Shown: positions 7,181 through 13,245 of the stretch, piece after piece
How the letters are laid out: the number at the start of each line of letters is the position of its first letter
How positions within the stretch are numbered: position 1 is the first letter of the stretch
Assembly: GCA_900768515.1 (NCBI GenBank)
Contig: CAAGDG010000026.1
Coordinates: 1-14,365, forward strand
Direction of reading: 5' to 3'
DNA length: 14,365 bases
Origin: Lentisphaeria bacterium
GTDB lineage: Bacteria; Verrucomicrobiota; Lentisphaeria; Victivallales; Victivallaceae
Made by a program: the position numbers and the translations under genes
Notes under the pieces: model-generated
What the model saw: only the letters and a program-made list of their open reading frames with translations
What the model was told of the DNA's origin: nothing
Databases searched by the model: none

Positions 7181-7945
7181 TCAGGCCGGCCGGACCGGAA
7201 TTCCGCGTTGTTTCAGGAACGTTTTGGCTTCCGGCACCGAATAGGTTCCGAAGTGGAAAATACTGGCGGCGAGCACCGCGTCGGCGTGTCCCTCCGAGAG
7301 GACTTCCGCCAGGTGGTCGAGGGTTCCCGCCCCGCCGGAGGCGATCACCGGGACGCCGACCGCGTCGGAGACGCGCCGGGTCAGTTCACAGTCGTAACCG
7401 GCGCAGGTCCCGTCGGCGTCCATGCTGGTCAGGAGGATCTCTCCGGCGCCGAGTTCAACGCCGCGGACGGCCCACTCCACCGCGTCGAGGCCGGTCGGTC
7501 GGCGGCCGCCGTGGCTGAAGACGGTCCACCGGTTCTCTCCGGGCACCCGTCGGGCGTCGATCGCCAGGACCACGCACTGGCTGCCGAAGCGTTCGGCGCC
7601 TTCGCGGATCAGGTCGGGGCGCTGGATGGCGGCGGTGTTGACGGAAGTCTTGTCCGCGCCGGCCAGGAGCATTCGGCGGATGTCCTCGGCGGTCCGGATT
7701 CCGCCGCCGACGGTCAGCGGGATGAAGACTTCGGCGGCGGTCCGGCGGACGACGTCGACCATGGTGGTGCGGGCGTCGCTGCTGGCGGTGATGTCCAGGA
7801 AGACCAGTTCATCCGCGCCCTGCGCGTCGTATCTGCGGGCGATTTCGACCGGGTCTCCGGCGTCGATCAGTCCGACGAAGTTGACTCCTTTGACGACTCT
7901 GCCCCCGGTCACGTCGAGACACGGAATGATTCGTTTTGCCAGCAC
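7181..7945 (-). CDS. hisF: Imidazole glycerol phosphate synthase, cyclase subunit
   Basis: HisF, a TIM barrel, works with the glutaminase HisH to turn PRFAR plus ammonia into imidazole glycerol phosphate (histidine pathway) and AICAR (purine pathway). The 254-aa product has the conserved start LAKRIIPCLDVTGGRVVKG with catalytic Asp11 and, exactly at the canonical position, Asp130 in VLAIDAR. Phosphate-binding loops are TVGGGI (78-83), TSMDADGT (173-180) and IASGGAG (201-207). The start is GTG at 7945, with a GGGGGAG site 5 nt upstream, and gives normal family length. The frame stays open for 71 more codons to an ATG at 8158, but that stretch looks like regulatory DNA shared with the divergent nitroreductase gene. 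No other his gene lies in the window, so histidine genes are scattered in this genome. Confidence 0.96.
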   Translation of the reverse strand: MLAKRIIPCLDVTGGRVVKGVNFVGLIDAGDPVEIARRYDAQGADELVFLDITASSDARTTMVDVVRRTAAEVFIPLTVGGGIRTAEDIRRMLLAGADKTSVNTAAIQRPDLIREGAERFGSQCVVLAIDARRVPGENRWTVFSHGGRRPTGLDAVEWAVRGVELGAGEILLTSMDADGTCAGYDCELTRRVSDAVGVPVIASGGAGTLDHLAEVLSEGHADAVLAASIFHFGTYSVPEAKTFLKQRGIPVRPA

Positions 7946-8049
7946 TTTGTCTCCCCCCGGAGTGAAAGAATTTGTTTGTGCGGCGGAAGCGGCTGCTCCG
8001 CAGCAGTTGTTGTCATGCGCGATAATATACACCGGGAAACCGGATTTTG

Positions 8050-8082
8050 CATCGGAAAAACCGGAGATTTTCCGATGGAAAA
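8050..8082. promoter_or_regulatory. Nested palindromes in the hisF/nitroreductase divergent region (candidate operator)
   Basis: CATCGGAAAA (8050-8059) and TTTTCCGATG (8068-8077) are perfect 10-bp inverted repeats 8 nt apart. The second arm is reused in another palindrome, TTTTCC-GAT-GGAAAA (8068-8082). The GGAAAA element therefore occurs three times in alternating orientation at 14- and 9-nt steps, roughly one helical turn. No T-tract makes it a terminator, and it sits between two divergent start codons, so an operator is likelier. The regulator is unknown. Confidence 0.42.
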
Positions 8083-8083
8083 T

Positions 8084-8112
8084 TTGCTTTCGCACAGTTT
8101 CTCCAGTAAATT
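8084..8112 (+). promoter_or_regulatory. Weak candidate promoter of the nitroreductase gene
   Basis: TTGCTT (8084-8089) and TAAATT (8107-8112) are 17 nt apart, matching consensus at 3 and 4 of 6 positions. The pair lies immediately downstream of the nested palindromes and about 45 nt before the ATG at 8157. It is only a candidate. Confidence 0.28.
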
Positions 8113-8156
8113 GAACGGGGAGAAACTTCGGAACCTGTTGAAAGGAGATCGATTCC

Positions 8157-8663
8157 ATGGAATTTTACGATGTGATCCGGAAGCGCCGGAGCGTCCGCTC
8201 CTACCGGCCCGATCCGGTGCCGGAAGCGTCGCTGCGCCGCATTGCCGAAGCGGTTTCGCTCGCGCCCACCGCCTGCAACCGGCAGGAGATCAAGATTCTG
8301 GCGGTTTGTGATCCGGCTTTGCGCCGGAAGGTGGCGTCGGCCTGTCCGCAGAAATTTCTGGCGGAAGCGCCGGTGATTCTGATTGCCCTCGCGGAAACGG
8401 GACGGGCGTGGCGCCGCCCGGACGACGGAGAGTGCATCGCCGCGCTCGACGCCGGGATCGTGCTGGAGCACGCGGTGCTGGCGGCGGCGGCCGAGGGGCT
8501 GGACAGCTGCTGGATCTGTGCTTACCGCCGGCCCGATCTCGATGCCGCGCTCGGGCTTGACTCCGGCTGGACCGCGCTCGGCGTTTCTCCGCTCGGGTAC
8601 GGGGCGGAGCAGCCGGACCGGGTCGGTCGGCGGCCGTTGGACGAGACGTTTGAAATCAGGTAG
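8157..8663 (+). CDS. Nitroreductase-family FMN oxidoreductase
   Basis: Nitroreductase-fold proteins are FMN dimers that reduce nitro compounds, quinones or other small molecules with NAD(P)H. The 168-aa protein has the N-terminal phosphate-binding motif RKRRSVRSY (8-16), the second flavin loop LAPTACNRQ (35-43), the helix around GIVLEHAVLAAAAEGLDSCW (100-119), and the late VSPLGYGAE motif (143-151). It is at the short end of the family, as in many anaerobes. ATG at 8157 has an AAAGGAG site 9 nt upstream. The TAG stop overlaps the ribosome-binding site of the next gene, whose ATG is 7 nt on, so the two are likely co-transcribed and perhaps translationally coupled. The substrate is not predictable. 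Confidence 0.88.
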   Translation: MEFYDVIRKRRSVRSYRPDPVPEASLRRIAEAVSLAPTACNRQEIKILAVCDPALRRKVASACPQKFLAEAPVILIALAETGRAWRRPDDGECIAALDAGIVLEHAVLAAAAEGLDSCWICAYRRPDLDAALGLDSGWTALGVSPLGYGAEQPDRVGRRPLDETFEIR

Positions 8664-8670
8664 GAGTGGT

Positions 8671-9780
8671 ATGAATTTCGAGGGGAAGGCCATCGTCGGA
8701 GCCGATTTCCGGTTTCTGGTTCCGGCGGGTTCGGGGGAATCGGCCCGGCTTGAGGTGGGCGGTCGTGAGCGGATCCGGTGCGGCCGGGTCCGGTGCGGCG
8801 GTTTTTCCGAGGCGAACGGTCTGTTGCAGCGGCTGCGCGGCCATCAGGCGGCCGATGCTCTTTCCGGTTCGATTGATTCGACCTGGGTGATTCCGTTCGG
8901 CTGTGAATACGAGGTCGAGCGTGACATTGAGATCTTCGACGGCTGTGCGGAGTGGACTTGTGATCTTCGGGCGGTCAACCGCGGCATGGTTCGCGCGGTC
9001 GAACTGGAGCCGGTGGTTTTCTCCGGGCCCTGGACCGGGCTTGACCTGCTGCTTCCCGGGGACCGGGCGGTCCGCCGGATCGCGCTGGCGGAGGGGGAGA
9101 CGGAATTGTACCGGGGCGGAGAGCCGCCGGTGCTGCTCTCTCTGACTGCGGCCGACGGGATCCGGGTCGAGTACGCGCTCGGCGGCGACCTCTGGCGCCA
9201 TCGGGCCGCCCTGCGGCTGGAACATGCCACGGGGGAGTTTCTGCTGACCGGAGGACGCGGCCGGCTGACGCTGGAACGCCGGATTTTTCAGTTTGATGAC
9301 GAGGCGGTGGTGGAAAAGCGGCCATGGCGTTTCCGCACCCTGTTTGCCTGGAGCGGCGTTTCGCTTCCGGCGGCGGGGGAGGGAACCGGGGAGGAACGGT
9401 TCGATCTGGCCTCGGCGGAGATTCCGGAGGGCGCCCGCCGCCTCGCGGCTGACGGAACCCGTCTCCGGTCCGGCTGCCTGAGCTCCTCGCCGGTGCGGAA
9501 GCTGATCCGTGACCGGATCCGTCGTGCGGGCGGGGATCTCCGCATCGAAAACGTGGACTTCGGGATCTGCGCGGACGGCGCGCATCTGGAGCGCCCGGGA
9601 CGGGGTGCGCTGGCGCACTGTGATCTGGACGACGGCTGCAGTTTCTATCTCTGGGGGAATCGGCAGTTGCACCGGCAGGGGCGCCGGCTGCGTCTTCTGA
9701 CGGCGGCGGAGTCGCCGTTCGCGGGGAGTGTCCTGGCGGAGAACCTCGGGCGCTGCCCGCGGCCGGTTTCAGTGGAGTGA
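8671..9780 (+). CDS. Hypothetical protein, 369 aa, family not recognised
   Basis: I do not recognise this family. It is a soluble, presumably cytoplasmic protein: no signal peptide and no membrane helix. It looks rich in beta strands, with alternating hydrophobic and charged stretches such as DIEIFDGCAEWTCDLRAVN (85-103), and many Trp, Arg and Gly residues. Cysteines are spread out (37, 42, 78, 92, 97, 269, 300, 317, 323, 362) without a clear metal motif. The C-terminal half contains DGCSFYLWGNRQLHRQGRRL (321-340). The start at 8671 is chosen because GGAG, embedded in the nitroreductase stop region, lies 4 nt upstream. Codon use matches the neighbours, which with the tight spacing supports a real gene. 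A hairpin terminator follows at 9791. A carbohydrate-related role is conceivable because a sugar mutarotase is next, but that is speculation. Confidence 0.8.
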   Translation: MNFEGKAIVGADFRFLVPAGSGESARLEVGGRERIRCGRVRCGGFSEANGLLQRLRGHQAADALSGSIDSTWVIPFGCEYEVERDIEIFDGCAEWTCDLRAVNRGMVRAVELEPVVFSGPWTGLDLLLPGDRAVRRIALAEGETELYRGGEPPVLLSLTAADGIRVEYALGGDLWRHRAALRLEHATGEFLLTGGRGRLTLERRIFQFDDEAVVEKRPWRFRTLFAWSGVSLPAAGEGTGEERFDLASAEIPEGARRLAADGTRLRSGCLSSSPVRKLIRDRIRRAGGDLRIENVDFGICADGAHLERPGRGALAHCDLDDGCSFYLWGNRQLHRQGRRLRLLTAAESPFAGSVLAENLGRCPRPVSVE

Positions 9781-9790
9781 AAAAGATCGG

Positions 9791-9817
9791 GGAGCGGAGT
9801 GGTTCCGCTCCTTATTT
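9791..9817 (+). terminator. Intrinsic terminator after the 369-aa gene
   Basis: GGAGCGGA (9791-9798) and TCCGCTCC (9804-9811) form a perfect 8-bp stem with a 5-nt loop, followed by TTATTT. It starts 10 nt after the stop codon at 9780. The U-tract is interrupted by one A, so efficiency may be moderate. Confidence 0.65.
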
Positions 9818-9864
9818 CAATACAATAATCCTATTAATATCGCATGACAGGAAGAAGAAAAAAC

Positions 9865-10764
9865 ATGGATATTCAGGAACTTTCCAGAACGTTCGGTTCG
9901 GAGACGGTCTCTTTCCGGCTCGGGCCGGGCAACTTCATCTATCTCGACATCCGGAACGCAAAGAGCAGCGCGAGCATCTGCACATACGGCGCGCACATTG
10001 TCGATTTCACTCCGGCCGGGGAGCGTCCGGTGCTCTGGATGGGGGGACATTCCTGGTTTGAAAAAGGCAAGCCGATCCGCGGCGGAGTGCCGGTCTGCTG
10101 GCCGTGGTTCGGGCCGCTGCAGGACCCTGCGATGCCGGCGCACGGGTTTGCGCGTCTGTCGCAGTGGCGCGTAAAATCGGTCGGCGAGCTGGATTGCGGG
10201 GCGACCCGGGTGGTTCTGGCGCTCAATACCGCCGATGTCGAGGCGGTGAAGCCCGCCTTTGCGTTCGATCTTGAGATGGAATTTGTGATCGGCCGCTCTC
10301 TGCAGCTGCGCCTGACTTCGACCAACCGTTCCGGCGAGGAGCAGGAGATTGCCGATGCGTTGCACACCTACCTCAGCGTGGCGGAATCGGCGGAAATTTC
10401 GGTGCGGGGGCTGGACTCGGTCGAGTACATGGACCGGGTGGTCGGCGCTCCGGTGGTCGACGGTCTGGTGCAGAAGGGGGATATCCGGATCGACTGCGAA
10501 GTCGACCGGGTCTATCTCGGCACCACCGCGGCGGTCGAGGTGGTCGATCCCGGGTTCGGCCGGACGATCCGGGTGGAGAAGTCCGGTTCCAGCGAGACGG
10601 TCGTCTGGAATCCCTGGATCCGCAAGTCCCATGCGATGCCGGACTTCGGAGATGAGGAGTACCACGGCATGATCTGCGTCGAGGCGGTGAACTTCATCCG
10701 CGACCGCCGGATTCTGGCCCCCGGGGCGTCGCACGTGCTGGGACAGAAGATCACGGTTCTCTGA
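9865..10764 (+). CDS. D-hexose-6-phosphate mutarotase (glucose-6-phosphate 1-epimerase, YeaD-like)
   Basis: This enzyme interconverts alpha and beta anomers of glucose-6-phosphate and related sugar phosphates in the cytoplasm. The 299-aa protein follows the family throughout: YGAHIVDFTP (41-50), the hexose-binding block RGGVPVCWPWFGP (72-84), HGFAR (93-97), catalytic His167 in DALHTYL, SETVVWNPW (243-251), and catalytic Glu273 in MICVEAVNF. The fold is the galactose-mutarotase beta-sandwich. I chose the ATG at 9865 because a purine-rich AGGAAGAAG site precedes it. An in-frame ATG at 9844 would add seven basic residues but lacks a ribosome-binding site. An AT-rich stretch at 9812-9840 with TACAAT and TATTAA may hold its promoter, though no -35 box is convincing. 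It converges on hydE with 39 nt between stop codons. Confidence 0.92.
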   Translation: MDIQELSRTFGSETVSFRLGPGNFIYLDIRNAKSSASICTYGAHIVDFTPAGERPVLWMGGHSWFEKGKPIRGGVPVCWPWFGPLQDPAMPAHGFARLSQWRVKSVGELDCGATRVVLALNTADVEAVKPAFAFDLEMEFVIGRSLQLRLTSTNRSGEEQEIADALHTYLSVAESAEISVRGLDSVEYMDRVVGAPVVDGLVQKGDIRIDCEVDRVYLGTTAAVEVVDPGFGRTIRVEKSGSSETVVWNPWIRKSHAMPDFGDEEYHGMICVEAVNFIRDRRILAPGASHVLGQKITVL

Positions 10765-10801
10765 AGCCGGCTCGTGAGCTTCCCGCCGGCTTTGGCGGGA
10801 G
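10764..10801. terminator. Alternative GC-rich hairpins between the convergent mutarotase and hydE genes
   Basis: Two overlapping inverted repeats fill the gap: AAGCCGGC/GCCGGCTT (10764-10792, 8 bp, 13-nt loop) and TCCCGCC/GGCGGGA (10781-10800, 7 bp, 6-nt loop). They share bases, so only one can form at a time. Neither is followed by a T-tract on either strand. Their place between converging stop codons suggests shared termination or 3'-end protection. Confidence 0.45.
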
Positions 10802-10803
10802 GA

Positions 10804-11907
10804 TCAGCGGGATTCGCCGCCTTCGGTTCTGTGGGTGAAGTGGAGCGGATCTCCCCATTCTCCATAGGCGATTTCCTCGCCGATCGAGTAAATGGAGCGT
10901 TCCAGGTTCTCCCGCACGGTGGCGGCGTTTTCATCCAGTCCCGGTTTGTTTTCGTAGAGCAGATAACCGCGCCGGTAGCTGATGTCTCCGATATTGGGCA
11001 TGATCACATTGGCGCCGGCCAGCAGTCCGCGTTCGCGGCCGTCGGGGGCGAGCGCCTGAAGCGCGGTGGTGCTTGCGATGTTGACGTCTTTGAGTTGAAG
11101 CCGGGTGACGGCGATCATTTTCAATCCGAGTTCGAGCTGGCGGGCCGGGTTGCTGCCGAAATCGGGAAACTGTTTTCCGAGCGGAGTTTCGTGGTGGACG
11201 ATATAGGGTCCCATTCCGATCATGTCCACATCCAGCTTCCGGAAGAATTCGATGTCGTGGACCAGATTCCGGACCGTCTGGTACGGCAGTCCGATCATGG
11301 CGCCGGTTCCGACCTGGAATCCGGCGCGGCGCAGATTGCGGAGCGCTTCGACCCGGGCGTCGTAACTGTGGTCGGCCGGATGCAGTTTCGCGTAGAGTTC
11401 CGGATCGGAGGCTTCGATTCGCAGCAGATACCGGTGGGCGCCGGCCCGGAACCAGCGCTGATAGGTTTCCAGCGGCTGTTCCCCGAGGGAGAGGGTGATC
11501 CCGAGATTCCCCTCCGGAAGCGCCTTGATCGCACGGACCGTCTCCTCGATGAATTCGGTGTTGGCCGGATCGGTGCGTTCTCCTCCCTGCAGCACGATGG
11601 AGCCGTAGCGGAAACGGATCGCCAGTCTGGCGGCGTCGAGGATCTCCTCGCGGCTCATGGCGAAGCGTTTGACGTTGCGGTTGCTCCGGCGGATGCCGCA
11701 GTAGAAGCAGTCTTTGGTGCAGCGGTTGGAGATTTCGACCAGGCCGCGCAACCGGACGCGGTTGTCGATCCAGCGCAGTTTTACGGTATAAGCCGCATGG
11801 TAGAGCGCTTCGAGTTCTTCCGGTTCCTCCCGGGTGAGGAGGTATTCGAGTTCTTCCGGGGAGGCGGAGTCTCCGGCGGTCATTTTTTTCAGAATCTGTT
11901 CCAGCAT
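10804..11907 (-). CDS. hydE: [FeFe]-hydrogenase H-cluster radical SAM maturase HydE
   Basis: HydE is a cytoplasmic radical S-adenosylmethionine enzyme that, with HydG and HydF, builds the diiron part of the [FeFe]-hydrogenase active site. The 367-aa product has the radical SAM motif CxxxCxxC at Cys63, Cys67 and Cys70 inside NRCTKDCFYCGIRRSN. The HydE-type continuation includes SIVLQGGE (103-110), TLSLGE (138-143), RYLLRIEA (159-166), IGMGPYIVHHETPLG (230-244) and ANVIMPNIGD (299-308). LQGGE separates it from PylB and BioB relatives. The cysteines that bind the second, dispensable cluster in some HydE proteins are missing here. The start ATG at 11907 has AGGAG 9 nt upstream and gives family length; the frame is open for 85 codons further upstream to 12162, but that part is low-complexity Arg/Ser/Gly/Pro. 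HydF, HydG and the hydrogenase itself are not in the window. Confidence 0.93.
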   Translation of the reverse strand: MLEQILKKMTAGDSASPEELEYLLTREEPEELEALYHAAYTVKLRWIDNRVRLRGLVEISNRCTKDCFYCGIRRSNRNVKRFAMSREEILDAARLAIRFRYGSIVLQGGERTDPANTEFIEETVRAIKALPEGNLGITLSLGEQPLETYQRWFRAGAHRYLLRIEASDPELYAKLHPADHSYDARVEALRNLRRAGFQVGTGAMIGLPYQTVRNLVHDIEFFRKLDVDMIGMGPYIVHHETPLGKQFPDFGSNPARQLELGLKMIAVTRLQLKDVNIASTTALQALAPDGRERGLLAGANVIMPNIGDISYRRGYLLYENKPGLDENAATVRENLERSIYSIGEEIAYGEWGDPLHFTHRTEGGESR

Positions 11908-11932
11908 CTGTTTCGGCTCCTGATAGGTTTTC

Positions 11933-11956
11933 CGGAAAAAGGCCATCCTTTTTCCG
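11933..11956 (-). promoter_or_regulatory. Stem-loop in the hydE leader
   Basis: CGGAAAAAGG and CCTTTTTCCG form a perfect 10-bp stem with a 4-nt loop on the minus strand, ending 25 nt before the hydE ATG and just upstream of its ribosome-binding site. The loop contains an in-frame ATG that would be a poor start. A second hairpin (CTTCCCG-GGTT-CGGGAAAG, one bulge) lies about 15 nt further upstream. The pair could control translation or message stability. Confidence 0.42.
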
Positions 11957-12098
11957 AACCGCCGGGCGGACTTTCCCGAACCCGGGAAGCCGGAATCGCT
12001 CCCCGCGCTTCTGCGGACCGGAGAGGGCGCGTGTGCCGGAGAACCCGAACGTTTTCGCCCGGACAGGCAAACTTCTCCTCCCGTTTTCCCGGTGGAAT

Positions 12099-12128
12099 AA
12101 TGTAGCACTTCAACGCTGTGGATACCAA
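12099..12128 (-). promoter_or_regulatory. Candidate promoter of hydE
   Basis: On the minus strand TTGGTA (12123-12128) and TACATT (12099-12104) are 18 nt apart. The -10 box is preceded by TGC, matching an extended -10 element. Each hexamer matches consensus at 4 of 6 positions, so the call is tentative. Confidence 0.33.
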
Positions 12129-12156
12129 TTTTTTTTAAAAAAACTCCGCTCCCGGT

Positions 12157-12184
12157 TTGCAATCCGGGAAATCGATGATATTTT
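12157..12184 (+). promoter_or_regulatory. Candidate promoter of the tRNA-Asp gene
   Basis: TTGCAA (12157-12162) and TATTTT (12179-12184) are 16 nt apart, each 4 of 6 to consensus. They would start transcription near 12191, about 20 nt before the tRNA 5' end. Confidence 0.35.
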
Positions 12185-12210
12185 AGGAAGAGTCGTCACC
12201 GGCAATATGC

Positions 12211-12287
12211 GGGGGAGTAGCTCAATTGGTTAGAGTTCCACCCTGTCACGGTGGATGTTGCGGGTTCTAGGCCCGTCTCTCTCGCCA
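12211..12287 (+). tRNA. tRNA-Asp (anticodon GTC), divergent sequence, CCA encoded
   Basis: The bases fold into a full cloverleaf. The acceptor stem GGGGGAG (12211-12217) pairs with CTCTCTC (12277-12283) with two G-U wobbles. The D arm is GCTC-AATTGGTTA-GAGT (12220-12236) with a closing G-U. The anticodon arm is CCACC-CTGTCAC-GGTGG (12238-12254), perfectly paired, with anticodon GTC at 12245-12247. The T arm is GCGGG-TTCTAGG-CCCGT (12260-12276). Discriminator G (12284) is the tRNA-Asp identity base and CCA follows at 12285-12287. Odd points are T at position 57 of the T loop, normally a purine, T at position 26, and three wobble pairs. It may be functional or a decaying second copy. Confidence 0.85.
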
Positions 12288-12360
12288 CTTTTCAGCTTTC
12301 TGTTTTCCAATCGTTGATTTCGTGGTGCCGCGGTTTTGGTTTTCTTTTTATTTTGGGGAG

Positions 12361-12395
12361 AAAAAACGCCCGCCGGATCTCTCCGTCGGGCGTTT
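12361..12395 (-). terminator. Intrinsic terminator of the peroxiredoxin gene
   Basis: On the minus strand AAACGCCCG pairs with CGGGCGTTT (9 bp). An internal mismatch and a 4-bp inner stem CGGA/TCCG around a 4-nt loop follow, and the whole is followed by six Ts (three shared with the stem). It begins 18 nt after the peroxiredoxin stop codon. This is the clearest intrinsic terminator in the window. The plus-strand side lacks a proper T-tract. Confidence 0.85.
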
Positions 12396-12412
12396 CCGCG
12401 GCGCAGGGTCAC

Positions 12413-13003
12413 TTACTGGCCGCCGTGTTTGGTCAGGTAATCGGCGACGCCGTCCTTGGTCGGGCGGAGTCCTTCGCCGCCGTCGTTCCAGTTGGCGGGG
12501 CAGACCTCGCCGTGTTTCTCGACGAACTGGAGCGACTTGACCATCCGGAGCGCCTCTTCGACATTGCGTCCGAGGGGCAGGTCGTTGATGAGTTCATGCC
12601 GGACAATGCCCTCCTTGTCGATCAGGAAGAGGCCGCGCAGGGCGACCGAATCGTTGAGCAGCACGCCGTAGTCGCGGCTGATCTTTTTCGAGAAGTCCGA
12701 AACCATCGGGTAGCGGAGGGCGCCGATGCCGCCTTTGCTGCGGGGCGTCTCCTTCCAGGCGTAGTGGCTGTATTCGGAATCGACCGAGACGGAGACCACT
12801 TCGGTGTTGAGTTCCTTGAACTTGGCCAGCGAATTGTCGAAGGCGATCAGTTCGGTCGGACAGACGAAGGTAAAGTCCATTGGGTAGAAAAAGAGCACGA
12901 CATACTTGCCGCGCAGTTTCGACAGGGTGAAACTTGCGATGGTGTTGTCGGGCATGACGGCATTGGCGGTGAAATCCGGAGCGGGACGGGTTACGATTGA
13001 CAT
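12413..13003 (-). CDS. 2-Cys peroxiredoxin (AhpC/Prx1 type)
   Basis: Typical 2-Cys peroxiredoxins reduce hydrogen peroxide and organic peroxides in the cytoplasm; AhpF, thioredoxin or a similar donor recharges them. The 196-aa product has the peroxidatic Cys48 in YPMDFTFVCPTE (40-51), the supporting Arg123 in ALRGLFLID, and the resolving Cys168 in HGEVCPANW (164-172). It has GGIG (91-94) but ends in DYLTKHGGQ without the C-terminal YF motif, so it should be of the overoxidation-resistant bacterial kind. ATG at 13003 has AGGAG 8 nt upstream. A longer frame exists but enters the structured leader. No ahpF is adjacent. Promoter palindrome, leader hairpin and terminator are described separately. 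In an anaerobe it would protect oxygen-sensitive enzymes. Confidence 0.95.
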   Translation of the reverse strand: MSIVTRPAPDFTANAVMPDNTIASFTLSKLRGKYVVLFFYPMDFTFVCPTELIAFDNSLAKFKELNTEVVSVSVDSEYSHYAWKETPRSKGGIGALRYPMVSDFSKKISRDYGVLLNDSVALRGLFLIDKEGIVRHELINDLPLGRNVEEALRMVKSLQFVEKHGEVCPANWNDGGEGLRPTKDGVADYLTKHGGQ

Positions 13004-13030
13004 CTTGCACTCTCCTCTCACTGTTGATTT

Positions 13031-13060
13031 GAACCCGGAATTGGTCTGCAATTCCGGTTC
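13031..13060 (-). promoter_or_regulatory. Stem-loop in the peroxiredoxin 5' leader
   Basis: GAACCGGAATTG and CAATTCCGGGTTC (minus strand) form a 12-bp stem with one bulged base and a 5-nt loop. It lies 27 nt upstream of the ATG and about 10 nt upstream of the ribosome-binding site. There is no following T-tract, so it is not a terminator. It may stabilise the message or control translation. Confidence 0.5.
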
Positions 13061-13088
13061 GGACGAAATCATAATTTTCCCTGTGGGA

Positions 13089-13118
13089 ATAATAGAAACT
13101 GAATTTTGATAAATTCAA
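13089..13118 (-). promoter_or_regulatory. Promoter of the peroxiredoxin gene with an overlapping palindrome
   Basis: On the minus strand TTGAAT (13113-13118, 4 of 6) and TATTAT (13089-13094, 5 of 6) are 18 nt apart, giving a leader of about 80 nt. A palindrome TGAATTT-TGAT-AAATTCA (13100-13117, 7-bp arms) covers the -35 box and most of the spacer, a position where a repressor would block polymerase. It does not match the PerR or Fur consensus closely, so the regulator is open. Confidence 0.5.
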
Positions 13119-13136
13119 GTAAAAAAACTTATAAAA

Positions 13137-13166
13137 TTGTTTTTCTTCGTCAACTTATGGTATAAT
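13137..13166 (+). promoter_or_regulatory. Promoter of the protease lipoprotein gene (extended -10)
   Basis: A perfect TATAAT (13161-13166) preceded by TGG gives an extended -10 element. TTGTTT (13137-13142, 3 of 6) lies 18 nt upstream. The predicted start near 13173 leaves a leader of about 70 nt to the ATG at 13246. Confidence 0.6.
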
Positions 13167-13245
13167 ATGGTTGATTCGCTCCGTGGCTGCCGGCTGAAGA
13201 GTGGATGAAAAGGTGAGGGAACAGCGTTTTTCGAAGAGGTTTCGC

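Larger units (their letters stand above)
11908..12210. other. Non-coding stretch upstream of hydE and the tRNA gene
   Basis: These 303 bases hold no convincing gene. On the minus strand there are two hairpins (11934-11955 and about 11971-11989) and a candidate promoter at 12099-12128, predicting a hydE leader of about 185 nt. A strong GGGAGGAG lies near 12075-12082 without a good start codon after it. The plus-strand side holds a candidate tRNA promoter at 12157-12184. An A/T-rich block lies at 12127-12143. Confidence 0.5.

Noticed and set aside
3442..7244. Long plus-strand open frames (447, 421 and 567 codons) opposite the HAD, transporter and malic enzyme genes
   Set aside because: Low-complexity Glu/Gln/Gly/Arg-rich products overlapping conserved genes; no good start or ribosome-binding site.
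7946..8158. 71-codon N-terminal extension of HisF to an ATG at 8158
   Set aside because: The GTG at 7945 has an excellent Shine-Dalgarno site and gives canonical HisF numbering (Asp11, Asp130); the extension overlaps the divergent regulatory region.
8383..8670. Upstream extension of the 369-aa protein into the nitroreductase gene
   Set aside because: The extension is the nitroreductase read in another frame; ATG 8671 has its own ribosome-binding site.
10774..12105. 443-codon plus-strand frame opposite hydE
   Set aside because: Mirror of the hydE reading frame; hydE has full family motifs and a good ribosome-binding site.
11908..12162. 85-codon N-terminal extension of HydE
   Set aside because: Low-complexity sequence absent from the family; ATG 11907 has AGGAG at 9 nt and yields normal length. 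Kept as a finding about the leader instead.
13004..13072. 23-codon N-terminal extension of the peroxiredoxin
   Set aside because: It would translate the leader hairpin; ATG 13003 matches the family start and has AGGAG at 8 nt.
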